Source of the DNA: Amphritea sp.
GTDB taxonomy: Bacteria > Pseudomonadota > Gammaproteobacteria > Pseudomonadales > Balneatricaceae
NCBI RefSeq assembly: GCF_016744155.1
Contig: NZ_JADGEW010000004.1
Location: 62,001 to 126,000 of the forward strand
DNA length: 64,000 nucleotides
Direction of reading: 5' to 3'
Shown here: one piece after another, positions 52,142 through 60,892 of the stretch
How the letters are laid out: every line of letters starts with the position of its first letter
How positions within the stretch are numbered: position 1 is the first letter of the stretch
The notes under the pieces: generated by a model
The model's input: the letters and a program-made list of their open reading frames with translations, nothing else
Told to the model about the DNA's origin: nothing
Databases searched by the model: none
Made by a program: the position numbers and the translations under genes

Positions 52142-53884
52142 ATGGCGAATCAAGACAATAAATCACCAGAGAGTCAATTGGTGAGTTTCTTGTCCGGTAA
52201 TCCATTGCTGGGTTCCTGTCTGGGACAGAAAGAGATGGATGACTTGTTGGGGGCTTTACCTTCTCTGGCAGCGCCATCGGCTAACACGGTTCAGGCCTGG
52301 ACTGAGGCAATGATGAATTACCAGCGTGATACGCTGAAGTTGTGGATGAATCCTTGGTCAAACCTGACTGGGCAGAAAGGTTCAGCAGTGATTGAACCCC
52401 AGGCAGGTGATCGCCGTTTTAAAGATGAAGAGTGGAAAAACAATCCTGTTTGCAACTTTTTGATGCAATCTTATCTGCTGGCGTCACGTGCGATGTGCGA
52501 ATCTGCCGATGCGAGTGAGCTAGATGCACATGATCAGCGAGTGCTGAGCTTTTATACTCGTTACGCTGCTGATGCACTGGCGCCAACTAACTTTCTGCAT
52601 ACAAATCCTGAAGTGATCCGTCAGGCGGTTGAAAGCCAAGGTCAGAGTCTGGTCGACGGATTCAAAAACATGACCGAAGATTTGCAGTCCGGTGCTATCA
52701 CAACGTCCGATCCTGATGGTTTCACACTGGGTGAAAATATTGCAGGTACTCAGGGCAGCGTGGTTTTCCGTAATGAGTTGATGGAAGTGATTCAGTACAA
52801 GCCGCTGGTTGAAAAAGTTTATCAGCGACCCCTTGTGATCGTGCCTCCCTGTGTTAATAAATTCTACATTTTCGACCTCAATGAGCGTAAGTCATTTGTT
52901 AAGCATGCGTTGGAGCAGGGTCAGAATGTTTTCATAATTTCCTGGCGTAATGCATCACAGGAGATGTGTGATGTGTCCTGGGATGATTACATTCAGAAAG
53001 GTCTCTGGACTGCATTCGATGTCGCCCGGGATATCAGTGGCGTCAAAAAGATCAACGTATTGTCTTGGTGTATCGGCGGTACCATGATGGTAACTGCGTT
53101 GGCAGCGATGTCAGCAGCCGAACGTCGTAATATTGTTTCAGCAACCTTCCTTACTACCATGATCGATTTCTCCGATCCGGGTGAGGTTGAAGTTTTCGTC
53201 GATCAGAAGCAGATCGAAGGCTTCCATAATCGTGTGGAGGCATCCGGTGTTCTTCCTGGTAACGACCTTGGGCGTGCAATGGCTATGCTGCATGCAAATG
53301 AGTCTATCTGGCACTTCGTGATTAACAACTACTTGCTGGGCAAAACGCCACCGCCATTCGATGTGTTGCACTGGAATGCTGACACCTCCAATCTGCCAAA
53401 GGATATGTATAATTTCTTCGTCAACAACATGTACCACAAAAATCTGCTTAAAGAGGCGGGTGGTGTGACTGTATGTGGTAAGGCTTTGAATGTGGCAGAT
53501 ATCGATGTTCCCTGTTACTTCGTTTCAGCCACTGGAGACCATATTGTGCCTTGGCGCACGACCTTCCTGGCCAAAGATTTGATCGGAGATAATGTAGAAT
53601 TTATTCTGACCGAAGGTGGTCACGTGTCGGGCACTGCGATCAACCATCCAGTTAAATGCCGTCGTTCATTCTGGCACGGCGGTGAGTCCGGTCTCAATGG
53701 CGACGACTGGCAGGCCTCAGCTGAAAAGCAGGCAGGTAGCTGGTGGGAGCATTGGCACGCATGGTTGTCCGAGAAAGGCGGTAAGCAGATTGCTGCCCCT
53801 GAGCAGTTGGGCAATGACGCTTACCAGCCGATGGAAGCAGCCCCGGGTGTTTATGTTAAAGAAGACGTTAACCAAAACGGCTGA
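52142..53884 (+). CDS. phaC: Class I polyhydroxyalkanoate synthase
   Basis: Polymerises 3-hydroxyacyl-CoA to PHA, 580 aa. The lipase-like box VLSWCIGGTMMVTALAA holds the catalytic Cys, ATGDHIVPWRTT the Asp and EGGHVSGTAINHP the His. Conserved substrate block PPCVNKFYIFDLNERKSFVKHALEQGQNVFIISWRNA is intact. Length and motifs fit class I, short-chain monomer types. AGGAGAAG is before the ATG at 52142, and an upstream in-frame ATG at 52091 is disfavoured. No phaA or phaB is beside it; the thiolase at 41798 and the SDR at 62891 could supply them. Confidence 0.92.
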   Translation: MANQDNKSPESQLVSFLSGNPLLGSCLGQKEMDDLLGALPSLAAPSANTVQAWTEAMMNYQRDTLKLWMNPWSNLTGQKGSAVIEPQAGDRRFKDEEWKNNPVCNFLMQSYLLASRAMCESADASELDAHDQRVLSFYTRYAADALAPTNFLHTNPEVIRQAVESQGQSLVDGFKNMTEDLQSGAITTSDPDGFTLGENIAGTQGSVVFRNELMEVIQYKPLVEKVYQRPLVIVPPCVNKFYIFDLNERKSFVKHALEQGQNVFIISWRNASQEMCDVSWDDYIQKGLWTAFDVARDISGVKKINVLSWCIGGTMMVTALAAMSAAERRNIVSATFLTTMIDFSDPGEVEVFVDQKQIEGFHNRVEASGVLPGNDLGRAMAMLHANESIWHFVINNYLLGKTPPPFDVLHWNADTSNLPKDMYNFFVNNMYHKNLLKEAGGVTVCGKALNVADIDVPCYFVSATGDHIVPWRTTFLAKDLIGDNVEFILTEGGHVSGTAINHPVKCRRSFWHGGESGLNGDDWQASAEKQAGSWWEHWHAWLSEKGGKQIAAPEQLGNDAYQPMEAAPGVYVKEDVNQNG

Positions 53885-53956
53885 TGGCGCTGGATGGCTA
53901 TACCCATTGGGCTGTAGTCATCTTGCCGCAAAAGAGTTTATTTAGGTGTTGTGTAT

Positions 53957-54880
53957 ATGATGTCGGGTGCAGCTAACAAAGATGCCGTGGTGGCGAATAT
54001 TCAACCAGAACCAGCTCAGCATACTGTGTTGGGTTTTGGGCCTGACGGTTATCATGAGATCGCCTATACCCAATGGGGTGAGCCAGATCCACAGCGGACA
54101 GTGATCTGCATCCATGGTCTGACCCGTAATGCCCGCGACTTCGACAAGCTTGCGCTGCAGTTATCGGCAAACCATCAGGTACTGTGCCCCGATGTGGTGG
54201 GGCGTGGTGATAGCGATTGGCTGGCAGAACATAGTCATTATACGCTGGACCAGTTTGCAGCGGACCAGAGGCAGGTTATCGCCCGATCAGGTGCGAATGC
54301 GGTGGATTTGATTGGTACCTCGATGGGAGGGCTGATCGGCATTGTGCTGGCTTCTGAGAAAAACTCTCCCCTGCGACGGCTGGTGATCAATGATATTGGT
54401 CCTTTCATTCCTGCACCTGCAATTCGACGTATCAAAGAATACCTCTGTGTTGATCCTGTGTTTAGCTCACTCGATGAAGCAGAGGCCTATTTTCGTGAGG
54501 TCTATGCTCAGACACATCCGATGACGGATCAGGATTGGCAGCATTACGCCCTGCATGGTGTGCGCCTGGATGAACAGGGTCAATATCGTTTACATAACGA
54601 CCCGAAAATCGGTGAGACGATCAAGCGTTATTGGGCGTTTATGCACGTCAATCTCTGGTCCTGTTGGGATCGTATTGAGTGCCCGGTGCTGGTGATACGC
54701 GGTGAGAAATCAGACTTCCTTACCGAGTCCATCGCCCAGCGGATGGCGACAACCGGTCCTAAGGCCGAGGTGATCACAATTCCAGATATTGGACATCATC
54801 CTTCATTACAGTCGCAAGAGCAGATTTCAATGATTACGGATTGGCTGGATAAAACGCAATATGAGCCTGTTGTTGACTAG
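53957..54880 (+). CDS. Alpha/beta hydrolase
   Basis: A 307-residue alpha/beta-hydrolase-fold protein. VICIHGLTRNARDFDKLALQL holds the HG oxyanion turn, LIGTSMGGLIGIVLA near residue 117 the nucleophile elbow (GxSxG, Ser), and ITIPDIGHHPSLQ near 279 the catalytic His. Starts ATG at 53957 with AGGTG upstream; adjacent ATG is at 53960. It follows phaC by 72 bases on the same strand and could act on PHA oligomers or acyl-CoA; substrate unproven. Confidence 0.85.
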   Translation: MMSGAANKDAVVANIQPEPAQHTVLGFGPDGYHEIAYTQWGEPDPQRTVICIHGLTRNARDFDKLALQLSANHQVLCPDVVGRGDSDWLAEHSHYTLDQFAADQRQVIARSGANAVDLIGTSMGGLIGIVLASEKNSPLRRLVINDIGPFIPAPAIRRIKEYLCVDPVFSSLDEAEAYFREVYAQTHPMTDQDWQHYALHGVRLDEQGQYRLHNDPKIGETIKRYWAFMHVNLWSCWDRIECPVLVIRGEKSDFLTESIAQRMATTGPKAEVITIPDIGHHPSLQSQEQISMITDWLDKTQYEPVVD

Positions 54881-55055
54881 ATAGGTGATGAGCTCCTTTG
54901 GGCTTAGTAGATATAGAGGCTGTGGTAACAGGCTTAAAATAAGATTTTATGACTTGAAAGCTAATTACAGCAAGATAGTCCAGTAATTAAGCAATTTAAT
55001 CAATCAGGTGGGCCAGGTTACTGTGCTTAAATAATACCTGAGAATTAACTTAAAC

Positions 55056-55082
55056 GCTGTGTGGCTAGGCAGCACACACAGC
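55056..55082 (+). promoter_or_regulatory. 5' leader hairpin just before the mmsA ribosome site
   Basis: GCTGTGTG pairs with CACACAGC (perfect eight-base stem, 11-base loop), ending six bases before AAGGTGG of mmsA. It may affect translation or be the operator of an AraC-type regulator, since GCTGTG also marks the phaC promoter. Confidence 0.45.
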
Positions 55083-55099
55083 CAAGCAAGGTGGAAAAA

Positions 55100-56593
55100 A
55101 TGACTCAGCAAGTCCCTTTATTGATCAACGGTGAAATGATTCAGAGCCAGAGTGAGCAATGGTTACCGGTAACTAACCCCGCTACTCAGGAAGTAATTGC
55201 TCAGGTGCCATGTGCTACTGAATCTGAAATTGAGCTGGCGATTGATGCGGCGAAAGCAGCATTTGAAACGTGGAAAGAAACCCCAGTAGGTGAGCGTGCG
55301 CGTCTGATGTTACGTTACCAGCACCTGCTGAAAGAGAATCACGACGAAATTGCAACGATTCTGTCACAGGAAACCGGCAAAACCTTTGAAGATGCCAAAG
55401 GCGATGTATGGCGTGGTATAGAAGTTGTTGAACATGCTTGTAATATCGCATCCCTTAGCATGGGTGAGACAGTTGAAAACGTAGCTCGCAAGATTGACTG
55501 CTACAGCATTACTCAACCATTGGGTGTGTGTGTTGGTATTACACCATTTAACTTCCCTGCAATGATTCCTTTGTGGATGTTCCCTATGGCGATTGCCTGC
55601 GGTAACACTTTTGTACTGAAGCCTTCTGAGCAAGATCCACTGACGCCGATGCGTCTGGCTGAATTGTTCCAGGAAGCCGGTGCTCCAGCAGGTCTGCTGC
55701 AGGTTGTTCATGGTACTAAGGACGCTGTAAATCAGCTGCTGACACATAAAGACACTCCAGCGATATCCTTTGTTGGTTCAGTTGCAGTCGGTGAACATAT
55801 CTACCGTACCGGTACGGATAAGATGAAGCGTGTACAGGCATTTGCCGGTGCGAAGAATCATATGGTTATCATGCCGGATGCGGCGAAGAATCAGGTTGTT
55901 AACAGTATTGCAGGTGCTTCAGTAGGTGCTGCTGGTCAGCGCTGTATGGCTATCTCTGTTGCTGTATTCGTTGGTAAGTCCCGCGAGTGGATTCCTGAAG
56001 TACGTGATGCGCTGGCTAAAGTGCGTCCGGGTGCATGGAACGATCCTGAAGCGGGATACGGTCCGCAGATCAATCCACAGGCTAAAGAGAAGGTTCTGGG
56101 ATTCATTCAGCAAGGTAAAGATGCCGGTGCTGACTGTATTCTGGATGGTTCCGACGTTGTGGTTGAAGGTTACCCTGATGGTAACTGGGTGGGACCAACG
56201 ATGTTCCGTAATGTGACTACTGATATGTCTATCTATCAGCAAGAGATCTTCGGTCCTGTACTGATTACGTTGGAAGTCGATACGCTGGATGAAGCTATCG
56301 AACTGATCAATAACAACCCTTACGGTAATGGTACCTCCATGTTTACCTCTTCTGGTGCTGCTGCACGTAAATATCAGCACGAGATTAAAGTAGGTCAGGT
56401 GGGTATTAACGTTCCTGTACCAGTGCCTCTGCCAATGTTCTCTTTCACTGGTTGGAGAAAATCTTTTTACGGTGATCAGCACGCTTACGGTAAGCAAGCA
56501 GTGCGTTTCTACACTGAAACTAAGACGGTAACCGCCCGCTGGTTTGAGGATGATATTGATACAGGTGTAAATACCTCTATCAACCTGAAGTAA
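55100..56593 (+). CDS. mmsA: Methylmalonate-semialdehyde dehydrogenase (acylating)
   Basis: CoA-acylating aldehyde dehydrogenase of 497 aa, turning methylmalonate semialdehyde into propionyl-CoA in valine degradation. [15 protein letters not shown] at the start, [35 protein letters not shown] near residue 150, [12 protein letters not shown] near 235 and [11 protein letters not shown] near 282 with the catalytic Cys. AAGGTGG precedes the ATG at 55100, so the open frame's earlier start at 55061 is not used. First of the mms operon. Confidence 0.95.
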   Translation: MTQQVPLLINGEMIQSQSEQWLPVTNPATQEVIAQVPCATESEIELAIDAAKAAFETWKETPVGERARLMLRYQHLLKENHDEIATILSQETGKTFEDAKGDVWRGIEVVEHACNIASLSMGETVENVARKIDCYSITQPLGVCVGITPFNFPAMIPLWMFPMAIACGNTFVLKPSEQDPLTPMRLAELFQEAGAPAGLLQVVHGTKDAVNQLLTHKDTPAISFVGSVAVGEHIYRTGTDKMKRVQAFAGAKNHMVIMPDAAKNQVVNSIAGASVGAAGQRCMAISVAVFVGKSREWIPEVRDALAKVRPGAWNDPEAGYGPQINPQAKEKVLGFIQQGKDAGADCILDGSDVVVEGYPDGNWVGPTMFRNVTTDMSIYQQEIFGPVLITLEVDTLDEAIELINNNPYGNGTSMFTSSGAAARKYQHEIKVGQVGINVPVPVPLPMFSFTGWRKSFYGDQHAYGKQAVRFYTETKTVTARWFEDDIDTGVNTSINLK

Positions 56594-56742
56594 AGCTACA
56601 GCGCTGGGAGTCTCGGCAGATGCCTTGATTCTTCAGCGCTTGTTAGGTTTCGCCAACAAATAGCTATCAAAGATTGTTGAATAAGAATCTACAGGACCTG
56701 TTGTAACGTGCTAAGCACAAGGTCTTTAGTACGAGGTGAGTA

Positions 56743-57900
56743 ATGGATTTTGAACTGAACGAAGATCAGATTGCGTTTGCCGATATGGCCCGTAACTTTG
56801 CCCAGAATGAACTGGCACCCAATGCCGGTGAGTGGGATCTGCAGCAAACTTTCCCTGTAGAGGTTTTGAAAGCAGCGGGTGAACTGGGCTTCTGTGGCCT
56901 GTACTCCCATGAGGATGTCGGTGGTCTGGGAATGAGTCGCCTGGATTCCAGTATCATCTTTGAGCAATTGGCGATGGGTTGTACTTCGACGACCGCATTT
57001 ATCACAATTCATAATATGGCTACCTGGATGATCTCTGAATTTGGCGCAGAAGATGTGCGTCAGCAGTGGTGTCCAGAGCTCACTGCCGGTGAAAAACTGG
57101 CATCCTACTGTCTTACCGAGCCGAACGCTGGCTCCGATGCGGCCTCGCTTAAAACAACCGCCCGTCGTGATGGTGATGACTACATATTAAATGGCAGCAA
57201 GATCTTTATATCCGGCGCAGGGGCTACCGACTGTCTGGTGGTTATGGCGCGCACTGGTGTTGACGGTCCTAAGGGAATCTCTGCCTTTGCTATTGATGCC
57301 ACGCTGGAGGGTATTACCTACGGCCGTAAAGAAGAAAAAATGGGCTGGAACAGCCAACCAACCCGCATGATTACTTTTGAAGATGTCCGTATACCCGCCT
57401 CGGCTATTCTGGGACAGGAAGGGGATGGCTTTAAAATCGCAATGCGCGGTTTGGATGGCGGACGTATTAACATTGCGACTTGCTCTATTGGTACCGCTCA
57501 GCAGGCGCTGGATAACGCGACTGAGTATATGCACGAACGTAAGCAGTTTGGTAAGCCGCTGGCTAGCTTTCAGGCACTGCAGTTCAAATTGGCTAACTCA
57601 GCCACCGAATTGGTAGCTGCGCGCCAGATGGTGCGTATGGCCGCTTCCCGTCTTGATAATAACCACCCGGATAAAAGCACTTACTGTGCGATGGCAAAGC
57701 GATTTGCTACCGATGTTGGCTTTAATGTAGCCGATGAGGCGCTACAGATTTTTGGCGGTAATGGTTATATCAAAGAATATCCGATGGAGCGTTTCCTGCG
57801 GGATAACCGGGTGCACCGGATTCTTGAAGGAACAAACGAAATCATGAACGTTATTATTGCTCGTCGATTGTTGCTGGAAAATGCAGCAGCGATTCTTTAA
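56743..57900 (+). CDS. Acyl-CoA dehydrogenase (isobutyryl-CoA dehydrogenase-like)
   Basis: FAD acyl-CoA dehydrogenase, 385 aa. CLTEPNAGSDAASLKTTARRDGDDYILNGSKIFISGAG near residue 125 is the ACAD signature, MRGLDGGRINIATCSIGTAQQALDNATEYMHERKQFGKPL near 230-265 and LQIFGGNGYIKEYPMERFLRDNRVHRILEGTNEIM near 345 with the catalytic Glu. Its place between mmsA and the hydratase suggests isobutyryl-CoA, the valine intermediate. 149 bases separate it from mmsA. Confidence 0.9.
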   Translation: MDFELNEDQIAFADMARNFAQNELAPNAGEWDLQQTFPVEVLKAAGELGFCGLYSHEDVGGLGMSRLDSSIIFEQLAMGCTSTTAFITIHNMATWMISEFGAEDVRQQWCPELTAGEKLASYCLTEPNAGSDAASLKTTARRDGDDYILNGSKIFISGAGATDCLVVMARTGVDGPKGISAFAIDATLEGITYGRKEEKMGWNSQPTRMITFEDVRIPASAILGQEGDGFKIAMRGLDGGRINIATCSIGTAQQALDNATEYMHERKQFGKPLASFQALQFKLANSATELVAARQMVRMAASRLDNNHPDKSTYCAMAKRFATDVGFNVADEALQIFGGNGYIKEYPMERFLRDNRVHRILEGTNEIMNVIIARRLLLENAAAIL

Positions 57901-57976
57901 CGAGTTGTTTTTTAAAGCGCTATTAAGAATATAAAAGACGGTTAACGTCTGCTAAGAATATATAAGGAAGATCACC

Positions 57977-58753
57977 ATGACCGATAAGCTGATTGTTGAA
58001 AAGCGCGGCAACATTGCGCTGCTGACAATGAATAACCCACCGGCAAACACCTGGACTGAAGAGAGTCTGAAAGGTTTAAAGGCACTGGTGGAAGAGCTGA
58101 ATGCCGATCGTGAAATTTATAGTTTAGTGATTACCGGTCAGGGTGAGAAATTCTTCTCTGCCGGCGCTGATTTGAATCTGTTTGCCGGTGGTGATCGAAG
58201 TGTTGCCCGTGATATGGCACGTTATTTCGGTGAAGCTTTTGAAACATTGAGCAAATTCCGCGGTGTATCTATTGCTGCGATAAACGGTTTTGCTATGGGT
58301 GGCGGCCTGGAAGTGGCGTTGGCTTGCGACGTACGTATCGCAGAAGAACAGTCACAGATGGCGCTGCCGGAAGCGAAAGTTGGTCTGCTGCCATGTGCTG
58401 GTGGTACACAAAATCTGACTATGTTAGTCGGTGAGGGCTGGACTAAGCGCCTGATCCTCTGTGGCGAGCGTATTAAAGCGGCTAAAGCCATGGAAATTGG
58501 TTTGGTAGAAGAAGTTGTTCCTAAGGGGCAGGCGTTGGAAAAAGCGCTTGAGCTGGCAGCAAATGTTGCTCAACAGAGTCCGACTGCAGTGGCATCTTGC
58601 AAAGAGTTGATTCAGAACAACCGTACCCAGCATTGGGATGCCGGTTACATTCTTGAACGTGAACTGTTTGTTGATCTGTTCTTCACTGAAGATCAGAAAG
58701 AGGGGGTTAACGCCTTCCTTGGAAAGCGTGCCCCAGAATGGAAAAACCGCTAA
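57977..58753 (+). CDS. Enoyl-CoA hydratase/isomerase
   Basis: A 258-residue crotonase-fold enzyme; GEKFFSAGADLNLF near residue 57 and AINGFAMGGGLEVALACDVRIA near 95 hold the oxyanion-hole turns, and MALPEAKVGLLPCAGGTQNLTMLVG near 130 the catalytic Glu. It probably hydrates methacrylyl-CoA to 3-hydroxyisobutyryl-CoA here, by place in the valine operon. The 3-hydroxyisobutyryl-CoA hydrolase follows at 22 bases. Confidence 0.9.
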   Translation: MTDKLIVEKRGNIALLTMNNPPANTWTEESLKGLKALVEELNADREIYSLVITGQGEKFFSAGADLNLFAGGDRSVARDMARYFGEAFETLSKFRGVSIAAINGFAMGGGLEVALACDVRIAEEQSQMALPEAKVGLLPCAGGTQNLTMLVGEGWTKRLILCGERIKAAKAMEIGLVEEVVPKGQALEKALELAANVAQQSPTAVASCKELIQNNRTQHWDAGYILERELFVDLFFTEDQKEGVNAFLGKRAPEWKNR

Positions 58754-58775
58754 GCGGTATACTGAGATACTGATA

Positions 58776-59873
58776 ATGAGCTGTGTGCTGTTTAATGAAT
58801 ATCCGACTCAGGATGGCAAAAAGATTGTTGAGATTCAGCTAAATGCTGAACACTCTCTAAATGCTTTGACGCTGGAAATGATCGATCTGATCCAGCCGCG
58901 AATGAATGCGTGGAAGCAGGATGACAGCGTAGTTGCTGTGTTGCTGAACAGTAGTGGCCAGAAAGCATTCTGCGTTGGTGGTGATGTCGTTAACCTGTAT
59001 AAGGCGATGACCGGCGAGATGTATGAAGACTTCCCGCTGGATTTCTTTACCCGTGAGTACACTCTCGATTACGCGATCCATACCTACCCGAAACCGATAA
59101 TCTGCTGGGGCAGTGGTTTCGTGATGGGCGGTGGCATGGGGCTGATTAACGGCTGTAGTCACCGTATCGTTACTGAAACCACGCATATGGCGATGCCGGA
59201 AGTTACGATCGGTCTGTATCCCGACGTTGGCGGAAGTTGGTTTCTCAACCATATGCCGGGACGTACGGGGCTGTTTATGGGCCTGACTGGTCACCGTATG
59301 AATGCCGCTGATGCGCTCTATCTGGGTTTGGCTGATCGTTTTGTTGCGGCCAAGAAGTTACCAGAGGTGATTGAGCGGTTGCAGGGTGAGAGCTGGCAGG
59401 GCGATGCATATGCGTCAGTCAATCGAGTGCTGCGTGTGATGGAGAGAGAATCTGCTGATCACATGGTGAGCCATTCACCGGTCCAGAGTCATTATGAGCT
59501 GATCCAGAAAGTCACCGATCATGACACCCTCAAAGAGATTATCACCGCGATCCTCAGTCAAGAGAGCGATGATCGGTGGTTTAAGGGTGCACAGAAAACG
59601 TTGAAGAACGGTAGCCCGATGGCGATCTATATGATCCATCAGCAGTGGCTACGCTCGCGTCATCTGTCACTGCGTGAAGTGTTTCAGCATGAATTGGTAT
59701 TGTCGGTACGTTCCTGTCAGGAGCGCGAGTTCTCTGAAGGTGTTCGTGCCTTACTAGTCGATAAAGACAACTGTCCGGCGTGGACCTTTCCTTCATTAGG
59801 TGAGGTAGACGAATCCTACATAGAGAGCTTGTTTACGCCACCCTGGGATAAAAACCCTTTGGCGCATCTATAG
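58776..59873 (+). CDS. 3-hydroxyisobutyryl-CoA hydrolase
   Basis: A 365-residue crotonase-fold thioesterase. KAFCVGGDVVNLYKAM, WGSGFVMGGGMGLINGCSHRIVTE and MAMPEVTIGLYPDVGGSWFLN are the three hallmark blocks; the C-terminal extension beyond residue 250 with ECQEREFSEG-type segment (CQEREFSEGVRALLVDK) separates it from plain hydratases. It frees 3-hydroxyisobutyrate for MmsB. The open frame starts within the previous gene but the ATG at 58776 is the natural start. Confidence 0.92.
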   Translation: MSCVLFNEYPTQDGKKIVEIQLNAEHSLNALTLEMIDLIQPRMNAWKQDDSVVAVLLNSSGQKAFCVGGDVVNLYKAMTGEMYEDFPLDFFTREYTLDYAIHTYPKPIICWGSGFVMGGGMGLINGCSHRIVTETTHMAMPEVTIGLYPDVGGSWFLNHMPGRTGLFMGLTGHRMNAADALYLGLADRFVAAKKLPEVIERLQGESWQGDAYASVNRVLRVMERESADHMVSHSPVQSHYELIQKVTDHDTLKEIITAILSQESDDRWFKGAQKTLKNGSPMAIYMIHQQWLRSRHLSLREVFQHELVLSVRSCQEREFSEGVRALLVDKDNCPAWTFPSLGEVDESYIESLFTPPWDKNPLAHL

Positions 59874-59921
59874 ATTTTTCGGGGAGTTACCCCCGGCAGA
59901 ATAAGAACAAAGGAAAAGAAA

Positions 59922-60812
59922 ATGGCTACTATTGGTTTTATTGGTTTAGGTAACATGGGCGGCCCGATGGCCATTAATCTGGTTAAAGCCGGCCACAATG
60001 TTAAAGCGTTTGATCTTTCTCAGGCAGCAATGGATACCGTTGTAGCAGAGGGCGGTAACGCTGCAGCGTCTGCGGCTGATGCAGTAACCGGAGCAGAGTT
60101 CGTTGTTTCAATGCTACCAGCGGGTAAGCACGTACAAGGTCTGTTTCAGACCGGCGATGCGCCACTGTTTGACCTCGTATCTAAAGATGCTTTGATTATT
60201 GATTCCTCAACTATCGATGCAGCGACTGCCCAGAGCGTATCTGCGGCAGCTGCAGAGCGTGGCCTGAGCTTTATCGACGCACCGGTATCCGGTGGTGTGG
60301 GTGGCGCTGTAGCCGGTACTCTGGCATTCATGGTAGGTGCGACTGATGAGCAGTTTGCTAAAGCTAAACCTGTTCTGGATGTGATGGGTAAGAATATCTT
60401 CCACGCGGGTCAGAGTGGTGCGGGTCAGATTGCTAAAGCCTGCAACAACATGCTGCTGTCAATCCTGATGACGGGTACTTGTGAAGCTCTGAATATGGGC
60501 ATGAAAAATGGTCTGGACCCTGCCGTGCTGTCTGAGATTATGAAGCAGAGCTCCGGTGGTAACTGGGCGCTCAATGTCTACAACCCGGTGCCGGGTGTGA
60601 TGGACGGCGTGCCATCTTCTAATGATTACCAGGGCGGCTTCCAGGTTGACCTGATGTATAAGGATCTGGGTTTGGCGATGGATCTGAGCCAGCAGAGTGC
60701 ATCATCTGTTCCTATGGGTTCTGCAGCTCGTTCGTTGTTTAGTCTGCATAAGGCTAAAGGCAACGGTGGTCTGGATTTCTCAAGTGTAATTAAACTGTAT
60801 CAAGACCAGTAA
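59922..60812 (+). CDS. mmsB: 3-hydroxyisobutyrate dehydrogenase
   Basis: NAD-dependent oxidation of 3-hydroxyisobutyrate to methylmalonate semialdehyde, 296 aa. GFIGLGNMGGPMAINLVKAGH is the N-terminal Rossmann motif, FIDAPVSGGVGGAVAGTLAFMVG near residue 118, and GAGQIAKACNNMLL near 165 with the catalytic Lys. AAAGGAAAAG precedes the ATG. Together with mmsA it completes valine use to propionyl-CoA. Confidence 0.95.
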   Translation: MATIGFIGLGNMGGPMAINLVKAGHNVKAFDLSQAAMDTVVAEGGNAAASAADAVTGAEFVVSMLPAGKHVQGLFQTGDAPLFDLVSKDALIIDSSTIDAATAQSVSAAAAERGLSFIDAPVSGGVGGAVAGTLAFMVGATDEQFAKAKPVLDVMGKNIFHAGQSGAGQIAKACNNMLLSILMTGTCEALNMGMKNGLDPAVLSEIMKQSSGGNWALNVYNPVPGVMDGVPSSNDYQGGFQVDLMYKDLGLAMDLSQQSASSVPMGSAARSLFSLHKAKGNGGLDFSSVIKLYQDQ

Positions 60813-60837
60813 CAATAAACGTTTGAAGTACAACCAC

Positions 60838-60858
60838 TGTCGGCCCGGATGGCCGGCA
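60838..60858 (+). other. Stem-loop between mmsB and prpE
   Basis: TGTCGGCC and GGCCGGCA pair (one G-U) around CGGAT; no T-run follows. Probably an mRNA-processing or stability element. Function inferred. Confidence 0.5.
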
Positions 60859-60892
60859 GCCTCCCTATATAATAAGAAACTGGAGTGCGGTA

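Noticed and set aside
55919..56497. A 192-codon open frame antisense to mmsA
   Set aside because: Shadow of a strongly coding strand; MmsA motifs are intact in the sense frame.
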